Shown piece after piece: positions 38,659-48,900 of a stretch of 64,000 bases of DNA. The position numbers and the translations under genes were made by a program. Positions within the stretch are counted from its first letter, which is position 1, and every line of letters starts with the position of its first letter. The notes beneath the pieces were generated by a model, which ran no database searches, had not been told where the DNA came from, and worked only from the letters and a program-made list of their open reading frames with translations. This DNA comes from Ancylostoma caninum. Lineage: Eukaryota; Nematoda; Chromadorea; Rhabditida; Ancylostomatidae. The stretch covers positions 25,001-89,000 of the forward strand of contig JBAJFG010000442.1 in NCBI GenBank assembly GCA_037903475.1, read 5' to 3'.

Positions 38659-40428
38659 ATGGAACGTGCACATGGTATATTTCCGGTGAAGAAAGCTCGA
38701 ACCACACAGCCGGTAACATCTGTCGCTGCTGTTCAGGTAGGTTTACCACACATTCCAGCTTCTTCTTATCGTAGTAAGCGTTGTGTGGAGCGTTCCTACT
38801 CACGTTCACCGTCCACGTCACGTTCACCGACACCAGCCACACAGAGGCCCACTACTAGTCGTGCTGAAACATCATCGCCGCATAGTATGGACTCTCGTCT
38901 TTTGGACCGTGTGTGGAATGAACTTTCTTGTGCACAGTTGCCTACCGCTTCTAAGCATGCCGAGACACTTCCACCTATCGATCTATCCTCTCTGCATGCA
39001 CCTTCACAATTCCATCCTTACACTCGTCCGCCGACCGTCCTTGAGCTTATTTCAGCGATAGCCAAGGGCCAGAACGTCAACCGACGATTTGAGTGCGAGA
39101 TCGACAACGACACTCAAGCGTTTTCAGTGCCTCGTTCTTATCGACAAAGCTTGCATGTCGCACAACTACTAACACTCTCTCTCAATCCGGATCGTGTGTT
39201 TAACCCCACTCACCTGGGGCAGCATGATTACGTCCTTGTCGATAGTTTCCTGCATAATGACTTCTTTCAGCAAGTACGTAGCATCTTCACTAAGGAGATT
39301 TACGTACCCACGCCGTCGGACGTCACAGGAATCCAATCGCAACATCTGCCTGTTCTTGTTGTTGCACGCGCACTAACAGCACTCGCTTCTCTTTCAGAAC
39401 AAGTCACTACCTATCTACGTGAACTCACCACTCAAGGCCGACCTACTCCTGATGTGATGCTGGCAAGATTGTGGACTCTTCATCGCTACGCGGATAATAT
39501 CTTACAGCGTCGTAGCATGATTTACACACAGTTGTTGCCTTTTGTGTTCTCACAGCCTTCCGAAATTCAGACTATGGTTAACTTGTTGGCTTCTTACGGA
39601 GTAACCTATAGTAAGATCGTAACAGCTGTGGCAACATCAGCAGCTACTCATGCAGAAGTCGTGAGGACATACGATCTTTACCATAAGTTACTCACAGAAC
39701 ACTTTCAGTCACAATCAGGTCTATCTGCATTGAGTGTTCAGGTAAGTGATTTTCTTCCTCCTGCTTTTAGTGCCTTTGCAGCTTCACACACACAACCCCT
39801 CGCCACTCCAACTTCATCTTCTATGGATACGACCCCTATTCCAGGTCCATCACAGACACCAAAGGTTAAGGAATCACAAGTTCCGCAACCTATGGTGCTC
39901 TCTACGCCGCCAGCTGAAGAATCTCCAGCGTCGCCCACATCTTCCATCATAGAAATACCTATTCAGAGGTCGCAGGAAGTCAGGGCCGCTAAAGCTTCGT
40001 TGCCGCAGCCGCAGGCCAAGGCACAGCCTGCCGCTGGCCCCGAGGATGGGCCCCCAAAGCCCATTCCTTTGGAACAGAGGCCGGTTGTTGTAAGTCCGCA
40101 GCCGCAGCAGCAACAGCCACAGCAACCCTCGACATCCGAGCCGACAGTTATGTGTTATTTCTGCGGTGGTCGACACTGGTCGTCCAGTTGTTCAGTTGTT
40201 TTTAGGCTGTCGGATCGTATGAAGATGATTGTGAACCGTGGTGGTTGTTTTCTGTGTTGCAGAAGACATGCGGAGAAGGACTGTCCGGTTAGAGAGACGA
40301 AACGTTGTAGGGCTTGCAAGTCGAAGTTGCACGACACATCGTTCTGTTACCTCAACAACGGTGTGGAAAACGACGTCGATGCGTTAGACTATAGCGGTTT
40401 CTTGGAGCAGTGTAAGGCTATAGGCTAG
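38659..40428 (+). CDS. BEL element 2 ORF3: Gag-like zinc-knuckle protein after pol (589 aa)
   Basis: Third ORF of the element, in the env position but without signal peptide or transmembrane segment. It has a basic, Ser/Thr/Pro-rich N terminus (about 1-85), a conserved core (about 95-360, e.g. ISAIAKGQNVNRRF, LGQHDYVLVDSFLHND, VNLLASYGVTYSKIVTAV), and a Pro/Gln-rich linker. Three knuckles span about 498-560: CYFCGGRHWSSSC, CFLCCRRHAEKDC and CRACKSKLHDTSFC. The triple-knuckle layout copies that of the Gag of the same element, although no DUF1759 region is visible. It stops earlier than its homologue in element 1, which has 12-15 more codons. Function unknown; a second Gag/nucleocapsid-like protein is the simplest reading. 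Confidence 0.85.
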   Translation: MERAHGIFPVKKARTTQPVTSVAAVQVGLPHIPASSYRSKRCVERSYSRSPSTSRSPTPATQRPTTSRAETSSPHSMDSRLLDRVWNELSCAQLPTASKHAETLPPIDLSSLHAPSQFHPYTRPPTVLELISAIAKGQNVNRRFECEIDNDTQAFSVPRSYRQSLHVAQLLTLSLNPDRVFNPTHLGQHDYVLVDSFLHNDFFQQVRSIFTKEIYVPTPSDVTGIQSQHLPVLVVARALTALASLSEQVTTYLRELTTQGRPTPDVMLARLWTLHRYADNILQRRSMIYTQLLPFVFSQPSEIQTMVNLLASYGVTYSKIVTAVATSAATHAEVVRTYDLYHKLLTEHFQSQSGLSALSVQVSDFLPPAFSAFAASHTQPLATPTSSSMDTTPIPGPSQTPKVKESQVPQPMVLSTPPAEESPASPTSSIIEIPIQRSQEVRAAKASLPQPQAKAQPAAGPEDGPPKPIPLEQRPVVVSPQPQQQQPQQPSTSEPTVMCYFCGGRHWSSSCSVVFRLSDRMKMIVNRGGCFLCCRRHAEKDCPVRETKRCRACKSKLHDTSFCYLNNGVENDVDALDYSGFLEQCKAIG

Positions 40429-41175
40429 GCAGATATGGTGAGGAAAGGTGAGAGCACAGGGTTCTATTGAATCCGTCGAGCTCTCGAGGTAGGTTTTCTT
40501 ACACAAGTTTCGTTCATTTCATAACTTACGGTTTTTATATTTTTGTTTTCTCGGTGGACCTTAAGTTCACCTTTGTCGTTGTTGTGCCAACTCTATTTTA
40601 GGTATGTGTGCAGCAATGACTTCACAACTTACGTCTTTCACAGTGTACGAGTGCTTTCGTGGCACGCTCAGGGGCACGGTGGGAGACCGTGGTTTACTTT
40701 CTTGTGCAGATTCGGGTATCCCCTTTTCTTTCGCCTTCTAACTTGACCCCGGGGGTTCATCTTTCGCCTAGTGAGGTAAAATCTCCCCCTCACACTAAAA
40801 CACAATTCCCCTAGCGCACAAAACGCGCTCGTAGGTAAATTTATCTCTTTTGGTTCTCCGCTTCACTCTGTCGCCGTCAACGTCAAGTCATGCCGATCGT
40901 CAAGAACATCCAGCACAGTGTCGAAGCCGTGTACATACTGTATATAGCCGTTCCTGCCGAAGAAGAAAAAGTCCCATTTTTATCCCGCCGTAGGTAACTA
41001 GACGTCACACCCCAGAAGACTCTTCATGCTAACATCCGGATCCAACCAGCTGTTTGAGAAGCCGAGGAGTAGGCCCATCTGGTAGTCTTCGATTGACTCG
41101 TAGATGTGTGTCACATTTAACTCGTAGATAAGGGCAAGCACACGTCACGCCTCGGACCATTGTCGCGCCCCCCAG
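40429..41175 (+). other. 3' non-coding region of BEL element 2
   Basis: Strongly conserved with 9231-9914 of element 1 but non-coding. It contains 'gaggtaggttttc' just after ORF3. No clear polypurine tract precedes the LTR; the sequence there is C-rich ('cgccccccag'). Confidence 0.55.
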
Positions 41176-42031
41176 TGTTGCGACTTCGTGCAACTCTTTT
41201 GCGTCATCGTTGTGAAAGCCAGGTCGCGCGCGCATGGTCCCCACGCTCCTCCAAATTAGGCTCCGCCCCTTCCGCCGAAAACGTATAAATAGCCGACGCG
41301 TCAGTACTGCAAGTTCATTCGTCGTCAGTCCACCAAAGGGAGCGGTTGCCTACAGTCAGCGGATGATGGTTTGAAGATGGTTAGATGATGGTCACAGTGT
41401 CGATTCCACCAGTACACAGGCCACGGGAAACAGGAAAGGAGCAGCCCCAAGTCTGAGGTAACTCGGTGTCTGTAAGGTCTGCGTGGAGGCGTTGGGCACA
41501 GGCTCACACTGCCCGCTTGTCCGAACGGCCGAGGATTTGTGCTTGCTATGACCCCTAGTGACTGGGTTGGTTGGATCCTTCCTTTAGTGTTTATGTTGTA
41601 TATTTGTGTATGGTATTATGCGGGCTATGAATTTGGGCAGTTTTATGTGTTCGTGTTGTGTAGCAAGAACTACAGACGTGTGCCGCAGAGAGGCGGTTGT
41701 ATAGTCAGTACAGTTAACATCATGCATATGTGCGGTGCCGGCAAGAGATGGTGGCAGCTCTCTTGTGTTAACACATGTGTCGTACTGTTGTGTCAGTTGT
41801 GTAACAAGAGTGTTTGATATGGTTGGTAGCTTAGGGGCCTCCACTGCAGTTGTGCCTTGAGTTACGTGGCAGGTGAATACATGCATTCTGACGCAAGCCA
41901 ACGTGCTATCAACCTTGGCGGGTTACATGTCCCGTCTGCATTAGGTTGCGGGTTTCCTGGTAGTTGCTCAACCGATGCATTAGTTCTGGGTCTGCTAGTC
42001 CACGCGCGAGCGACGCCGGGAAATCACGACA
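41176..42031 (+). repeat. 3' LTR of BEL element 2
   Basis: Homologous over its full length to the 5' LTR, with TATAAATA at 41284-41291. It lacks 41 bp present in the 5' LTR (near 41790), and in the neighbouring bases it agrees with the LTR of element 1 rather than with its own 5' LTR. Followed by TSD ACTAT (42032-42036). Confidence 0.92.
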
Positions 42032-42036
42032 ACTAT

Positions 42037-42524
42037 TCAAGATGAGGTTCTGTTGTTGTTTTCAAGGATGCAACACCTAAACATATAGTTCGACACATTT
42101 GGTGGCGTTTGGTTGAGATGATATATTCGCTTCTAGTGTAACGATTGTGTTGTTGTTCGATGACATACTTCTTATGTAATCCAGTTCATTTATCTAATGG
42201 TGCATCTCGTATAGCATGTCTTGGTGGAGCACAATTGGTGCATTCAATAAAATAAAATGAAATAAAACAAGCAATATCACCTCTTCATCCTCGCAGCTCA
42301 ATTAACATAGCCCGCAGAGATTGCTTGCTTTCAACGCTAACAGTTATGTATCTCATATTGAGTGCTTAGATTTTCCTCACAAAGTTGATCAGCTGAGCTC
42401 AGATGCTCTTAAGAGTTAGCAACCATAGATATTCTTTTTTATTTGTGGCGAATTCTCCTATAATATAATACAAACTGAGCGTTCTGAGAGGAATTCCTCA
42501 AACCAAAATTTTGCGTGCTTTTGT
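42037..42524. other. No recognised gene
   Basis: AT-rich flank of the BEL insertion. A short A-rich 'aaataaaatgaaataaaac' stretch lies near 42250. Nothing else recognised. Confidence 0.4.
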
Positions 42525-42730
42525 CATGCTTTTGTATTGTCATGAATCCTGCCTTAAACATTTGTCATCAGTTTCCCAAAAATGTTCCAATAATGCATTC
42601 ACAAGCAAACCTGAAGAGCAAGGTGCGAGACGCACGAGCATTAGGTTCGTTTGACAATGCATTATTGGAAGATTTTCGAGAAATTGATGCCAAATTTTTA
42701 CGGCAGTATTTATGACAATACAAAAGCAAT
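42525..42730. mobile_element. Small foldback element (~205 bp)
   Basis: Arms about 42525-42615 and 42640-42730 are imperfect inverted copies: 'tgcttttgtattgtcat' pairs with 'atgacaatacaaaagca', and 'aatgttccaataatgcattc' pairs with 'caatgcattattggaagatt'. One arm recurs at 17140-17240. Non-coding. Confidence 0.75.
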
Positions 42731-42898
42731 GCAAAATCGACGTTCCTTCTCTCGTAAAGGTTGTCTTTTGTAAGTGTCTTTGCCATTTTTGCTAATAATG
42801 AAAATTTTCTCTGCCTTTGACAAATAAAAGCTCCCAGGATTGGTGTCATTCAATTTTGCCTCGAATCTCGTCGGTGCTCAATTACTCTCTTCTTCATA

Positions 42899-44354
42899 TT
42901 AGGCTGGTGCAAGAACAATGAGCGCTTTCAAGTGTTTGGTTTGAATCCTTATGATTCGCTATAAAATATAGCGTTCAGAATGAGCTTGAAGCCAATTTAA
43001 ACAACTACTCTTTGGCAGTAGAAGGTTATTCTAGCAATCCGATACAGCTCACATACAGGCTTGTACAGGACGGAAGTCATTGCTGATACCGTCTTAGTTT
43101 CTGAAGAAAATCCCTCATAGGTAGTCATCGAAAGGCTCGAAGAGGTGAGAAATATGTCTCTCGATTATTTCGAGGCAGAGGTTCCTTGCCTGAGTCACTG
43201 CCAAGAGGTACCCCACCTAACAAGCGTCAGATGTGCTAGTCGACCGCATAAGAATATACAGCTAGCCGCATATCGCCGGCAAGGTCGGCACAGTTGATAC
43301 TTGGTCTGCTAGACGAACTTTATGCTCCACGAGTCAGTAATCAGATTTAGTTATCTGGACTTGTGTAGAGTTAGATCTGAATTTTTCTACATGGGATTCC
43401 ATATGTATGAAATCTCGTAGTATGATAAACGGATATAGGATTTTGATAACCGCAGTAGCGCTGTTCCTCAATGAGAAGAAGAGAACCAAAATAATGCTGT
43501 TTTTTTTTTCCGAATTCCGTAAGATCTTCTTTTTTTTGGACGCTTGGCTCTTCATCTCTCCAGTATTTACACGTTCGGCTAACCAAGCGCAGTTATCAGC
43601 TAGGTTTTAAAGAGCAGCGTGAGCTTATCATGGTCAAAATGGGAGGGGCTTGGAGCACGGGAGGCGCAAGAACCCTCTCACACTGTCCCAGCGCTGCTAC
43701 GGTAAGTTGCTGACAGTCAGCGAGCCTTTGCATGGTTGGTGCTAATTAGGTCGGGTACTTTTTGGACGTCTCTCTTCTTATCTAATAGTTCCAACTTATA
43801 CAGCAGTGACGTAGAATGAGTACAACATCAAGAACTAGTTCTTTTAGGCTTATGGCATACTAAACAGTGAAGCTGTCGCCACGATCGTTCAGCCCTAGCA
43901 GTTTCGGTGAAACTGATCCTTTGCGAGCAAGCCATTCTAGGCCAAACTAAGGGAGAAGATATGAAAACTTGTAACATTTTGTTCTCATCAAATACATTCA
44001 TTTTATTCACCGCGACGGTGTCGTTGTGAAGTATGCCATAGGCTTATAGGGCCCGGTCGGGTCTTCTAAAAAAACAAATAACAAGGAAACAACGTTCATG
44101 AAAGATCAATGGTTTACATTCAAACAAAGAACGCCAACCTATAGAAGGCGTTAGACTCCAGAAATCTCATTTTGGTGTTGTATCTTCGGTTTCTGATAGT
44201 GCTTCAACTTCGTCCAGCTTATAAGCAGCGTCCTCAATATTGCCATGGTGGGTCCACAATTTATCGATTTGCAAGAAACGATCAAGAAAAGCTCCCTCCC
44301 TATCTGTTCCTGTAGGAATTTTCTATTGCTCCATAGCAAAGGTACGGAGCAGAT
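42899..44354. other. No gene; possible mariner-like terminus at the left
   Basis: 'ttaggctggtgcaagaac' at 42899 resembles a mariner end. A remote partner may be 'tttttgcacctacctaa' at 45640-45656, but the flanking TA is not duplicated and no transposase was found. The remainder is AT-rich without supported exons. Confidence 0.3.
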
Positions 44355-44938
44355 CCCTTAAAGGCAGTGTCCAGGCAAAAATTTCGATACTCCAAATCTG
44401 GCATCTTCTTACTGTTCTCGACGAGCTGATTGCAACTGTATAGGTTTTAGCCATAGAGACCTTGAAATTCACGGTTTTTAGAAGGTTGGAAGTTACGATG
44501 TGGACGAGTTGCCTGATGAAAACTGAAAAGGAGTATATGAGGTTCCCATTTTTATGAAAAACCAGCCAATTCTTGCTAGCCAGCGAATACAATATATAAT
44601 ATTTCTCAAAAATACCCTGTTCTCTTTTTTTTTTGTTAGTATCTTCTAAACTAACCACTTTTTCGAAAAATCGGGTCGAAATTCCTGACCATTATCGATT
44701 GAGATACGTGTAAAATCCAAGAATACGTGTTCAACAAGGTGACCCATGTTGGGAAGAGTGCCATCCCCAGCATAATGGAATGGAGAGGGACCAGACTGTC
44801 AGACAGTCGAACATGTCTTGACCAACTAAGACAAGATTTGATCTGTTTTCCACGAAATCATTGAAGGGGCGGGCTGGGCACTGGATCCGCTTTGGGTACT
44901 AATACTGAAGATTCTGCCTGGACACTGCCTTTAAAGGG
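44355..44938. mobile_element. MITE-like element with ~25-bp inverted ends
   Basis: Left end 'cccttaaaggcagtgtccag' and right end 'ctggacactgcctttaaagg' are inverted copies extending to 'gcaaaaatt' / 'agattctgc'. Length is about 584 bp and the interior is non-coding. A target-site duplication was not clear. Confidence 0.75.
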
Positions 44939-45141
44939 AGTGTTTCACCAGGAACTGCCCTACGTTGATTAACCTAGCATTTATGGGAAGTCGCCTAAGT
45001 TGTTTTCAGTAGCTTCCCCTTAGTTATTGCTATCAGCTGCCGGTTGCTCACCTCAACAGGCCCTTTTTAATTTTCTCAATGAAACTCAACACGTTTGAAG
45101 TCAAAATATTGTGGTGCGCATCTGCTTCTACTTTGATAAGT

Positions 45142-45353
45142 GTGCAGCACGGACACAGCTCGAACGGCGTAATGGTTCGAGTAGAAACGGTATCTGCAAC
45201 TGTTGCCAGTAGCTGCCATCCTCCCCTTGAATGCTGCTCAAGCTGTCAGCCCTTTAGCAGCAATTGCTGAGAGACGGCAGCAATCAAGGGGAGGATGGCA
45301 GCTACTGGCAACCGTTGCTGTTAGCGTTTCTACTCGAGCCATTCGTGCTGCAC
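45142..45353. repeat. Long hairpin (arms ~95 bp, loop ~25 bp)
   Basis: The left arm (from 'gtgcagcac' at 45142) and right arm (to 'gtgctgcac' at 45353) are inverted copies with a perfectly matching core of about 29 bp around 'gccagtagctgccatcctcc'. The left arm carries a ~19-nt insertion near its base. The hairpin ends about 0.5 kb upstream of the TTL-2 exon. Confidence 0.85.
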
Positions 45354-45842
45354 AGTTATCAGAGGAGGTGGGCATCCAGAGCAGCCCCTATTGGGATAAC
45401 TCCAACGTTTATTTTACATAAGCTGAAATAATTTGGCGAAAATCTCCTTTGGCGTGTTCCGTTCCAAAACTAACAGAAAAAAACTAACAAACACTAAAAG
45501 TGTGAATTTCTCCCATATTCATGGGATCATTGCAGCGAAAACGAAGCACACCACGGAATCTTATGTGAAGTGTCACAACATTGATGAAAGCACTCGGAAA
45601 TATTTGACCCGAAGATGACGTCACATGAACCTCGAGTTATTTTTGCACCTACCTAATTTAATGCTATAATCTACCGGTCAAACCATGCCCAATCATTCCT
45701 TAACTTGCTTGAAGTTATTCACAGTTCATTTCTCTTGACATACCACCACGGTGGATTCTTGGCGTCCTGGGTGGGGTGCAACGAGAGCGTACGCACCAGT
45801 ACTGAAGACATGTATATTCTATTTTACCCCTTCATCTGCAGA

Positions 45843-45984
45843 ATGTGTCTTGTGGTGTTTGCTATCGCTCTGTTAGTGGTGTGCGAAGCAATGCGTGATC
45901 AGTCTGTCGCGGTCAGAGGACGATTTCTGTGTGGAAGTGTGCCGGCGGCAAATGTGAAAGTGAAGCTGATCGACCTCAGCATGA
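45843..45984 (+). CDS. First exon of a second transthyretin-like gene (partial)
   Basis: 142 bp starting MCLVVFAIALLVVCEA (signal peptide) and going on with DQSVAVRGRFLCGSVPAANV and KVKLIDLSM. It ends in phase 1 at a 'gtaggt' donor, exactly like exon 1 of the TTL gene at 19813. The ATG is preceded by the same 'ttcatctgcag' acceptor. I could not find exons 2 and 3 in the following 6.5 kb. Either they lie beyond large repeats, are too diverged to see, or this is an orphan exon of a broken duplicate. Strong similarity to the first TTL exon shows a local gene duplication. Confidence 0.75.
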
Positions 45985-48900
45985 GTAGGTTCACATCCTT
46001 TTGGCCAAGAGAAAAATCAGCTGAGTATGCTGAAATGTCTTAAATTCTTTACACAGCCTCCTTCCCTTCACGATCTTCCATACCTTTTAATTTTTTGTTA
46101 GTACCGTTGCGTTCTGTAAGGAGGCATGTGATGCGAACTGGTAAAATAACAACTAGTAAAGCAAATATAGTTGGCAGCGGCAAAATGCACGTCAATAATG
46201 AAATAGGCGAGGACTTTCTATAGGTAGAAAAGTGATAAAGTAAAGAGTTGGAATCGTGCCAGAGCACATTTTGCCTATTTAAAAAGACGACTTCTCATTC
46301 TTAAAAGCAGGGGGGGGGGGGAGCCAACAATACCAGATGTACATAGGTTTCCTCCTGAACTCTGTGATCTATCAAAGTCAATAAACCTGACCCTTTAGTG
46401 CTACTACATCGCTTACATAAATACGTGGTTGAGGATTTTGCCCTATGAGAAATTTAAACAATAGAAGTTTCTCACCTCAAAGTGATGGTGGTTGTAGGGA
46501 AGACAGATCGATCAAATGAGCTCTTGGACCTTTTTGTGGGAGAGCGACTTCCTTTCGAGTTGTGGCAGAAGTACTGTTTAGACCCTCACCGTTCTCTGCA
46601 AAAATACCTCTGAATAAAATATTTTTGGGTAAAGTTCGAAGGGAAACAGGTCTGTGAAGCATATTCTGAAAAACAAACTATTTAATTTCCACATGAAAGT
46701 TTCTAAGTATTTAGATTTAAATTGATTGATCGATTTAGATAGTATTCAGATTAGCACCCGTTCCCTCAAGAAAATGATCACTCTCTTACTATGATTGTAC
46801 CTATATTTATACCTAAATGAATTGCACGAATCTTTTGCATGCAGATGAAAATTGCGAGTAAATTCAATAGAATCTGGTCGGCTCACACTTTTTGCTCCGA
46901 AGAACACCATTTGTACCCTTTCAATCAAGCAGCTTTTAAGCAAATTTACGGGCTTCGAGAGCATTATGTTGCGTACTTGCCTCGTAGCGTTAATTCTACA
47001 ATTGCGAATCGGAATTCACTTTGCATAATGAAACTAGCCGAACTCAGATGTGCTAAGTAACCTTTTAAAAAAATATCCAAATTAAGCTCGACGTCTGCAA
47101 TGTTTCTGGGTATTTCTGGTGTTCCTGAAGACTGCTGCGATGCTTCTGGACCGACCACAAACGAGAATTATTGATAGAGATAATTGAAATAATTTATTTT
47201 GCACAGTTTTCTGGCCTCATTACTCCGATTGGAGAGTTTAAGGTAAAATCACACACAATTTATTTTTATGAAACGCCCTACTCATCAGATGCAAGTAAAT
47301 TTGACAAGATGGACAGGAATCTTGCTATCGTATACGAAAAAAAATTACGAAGAAAGACAAGAATAGAAACAGGCAGCAGGAAAATAGATGAATAAATAAA
47401 CAATTAAGGAGTAAGACCAGTACTCACCCGTCACGATGTCAAGATGTCAGCGGATCATCTGGTGTCAGGGAGCAGTCGATACTTGTAACAGGTAGATGCT
47501 TCGGGGTCGACCCCGTAGATCAAAACCCGTTGAAGTTTCGGCATGTTGCTTTTGGAAGTCAGCCAATTGATCTAAAGTTACAATTTTTCCTAAATTTTTC
47601 CCCAAATTTGGTACTGTAGAAATTTTTAAGCACTTTTTGTAAGCCCTAACCCTACACATTCTTCTTCATTTTCTTCACAATCAGATAGCGTTGTGTATTT
47701 TACATTAATTCATTTTTGGCAGTCACCATTTCTGAAATGTTTAGAAATGAACACATTTCTTGTGATCTTAGCCATGCAATTTCCATTTTCCTTAGCTATC
47801 AATTCTTTGGATTCTTTTGTGGGAATTCGAAAAGCTTTTGACTGAATTTATGATATTTCTTAATAAAAGTAGCAGACACAGCTTATTTTTTCCTGAAAAT
47901 TTCATCCTCGAGCTATCGAATGACCTATGTATGTATCATCATTTCACTTCGAATTACGTACCATGTTGTTTCAAAACAATAACAACATATTTTCAAAAAT
48001 AAACATGTGCGTGCCATTGTTTCGTCGCCCTGAAGACCCCCAATTGCCTCATTTGCTTTTATTTATTGTGTTTACTTGTTTGCAGTGTCGCGTTTCCTCC
48101 TTCCCGTGGAACAAATCCAGGAGCTTTCCAGAAGTGTCGGAGGCGATACCGGCGTGCTCATTTCATAATGAAGCGGACGCGCTCTCGCTCTCGTTTTCAT
48201 GATGTAGTGCCTCATTTTGTTTGCTTGTTATTGTTGTTCTGCTGTAGAGTTCCGTCGTCTTTCACCCGATACTGCTGCAATCCAATCCTGATGCCGCCAC
48301 ACTGCCGGCTGAGAGGCTGAGAGCTGCACAGTTCTTCTGCCCATTTCGGAGGCCTCATCGCTCGTTACTGACTCCCATGTTCGTGTAGATTTTCAGTACA
48401 GTTTTCTGACTGAAGACTAAGTAGCAGTGGTGTATGCATATCCCTTCCAAGCATCTCCTCGTTATCACATATAGTACTGGCCAAAAAGCACTCACCTTTT
48501 GAACTTTTGTTCATAACTTCTTTGTTGATGAAGCTTGAAATTTCTAATTTGAGTCTCTAATTTCTAATTTAAATTTCTAGTTTTTTTTTTGGTCACTAGT
48601 GTATCTTGAACGTTTGCTCTCGAAGTCATGGAGTCAGTGATAAGCTCAGCATGCCTTTCACACAGGATGCTGATATTATATGTATAACTTGACTGCATTT
48701 TCACACATGCCTGAAAAAGAATACCAGAATCAATCGTTGTGGTCTAGTACGATCTCATTTGGAAAAATTCGAGCAAAACAAGTTTTTTTTTTGGGATTTC
48801 CTCTGGAGAGAAACATGGAAATACGAGGATTCCCTCCGATTTTACCTTAGAAGAGCGGATTCGAACAGAATGCGGATATTGTCCTCGGAAAATGTTGGCC

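Larger units (their letters stand above)
30269..42031 (+). mobile_element. Complete BEL/Pao LTR retrotransposon with an extra ORF (11.76 kb)
   Basis: LTRs 30269-31165 (897 bp) and 41176-42031 (856 bp), TSD ACTAT, primer-binding site at 31166, gag-protease, pol in another frame and a third ORF after pol. The first ~535 bp of the two LTRs look identical, which points to a recent insertion. Long open frames in all three ORFs agree. It is longer than most BEL/Pao elements, mainly because of ORF3 with its 0.8-kb upstream spacer and long LTRs. A rearranged relative lies at 2788-10806. Confidence 0.92.

Noticed and set aside
42899..45656. A 2.76-kb mariner bounded by similar termini
   Set aside because: The termini match poorly, TA is not duplicated at the right end, and no transposase traces were seen; the two ends may be unrelated.
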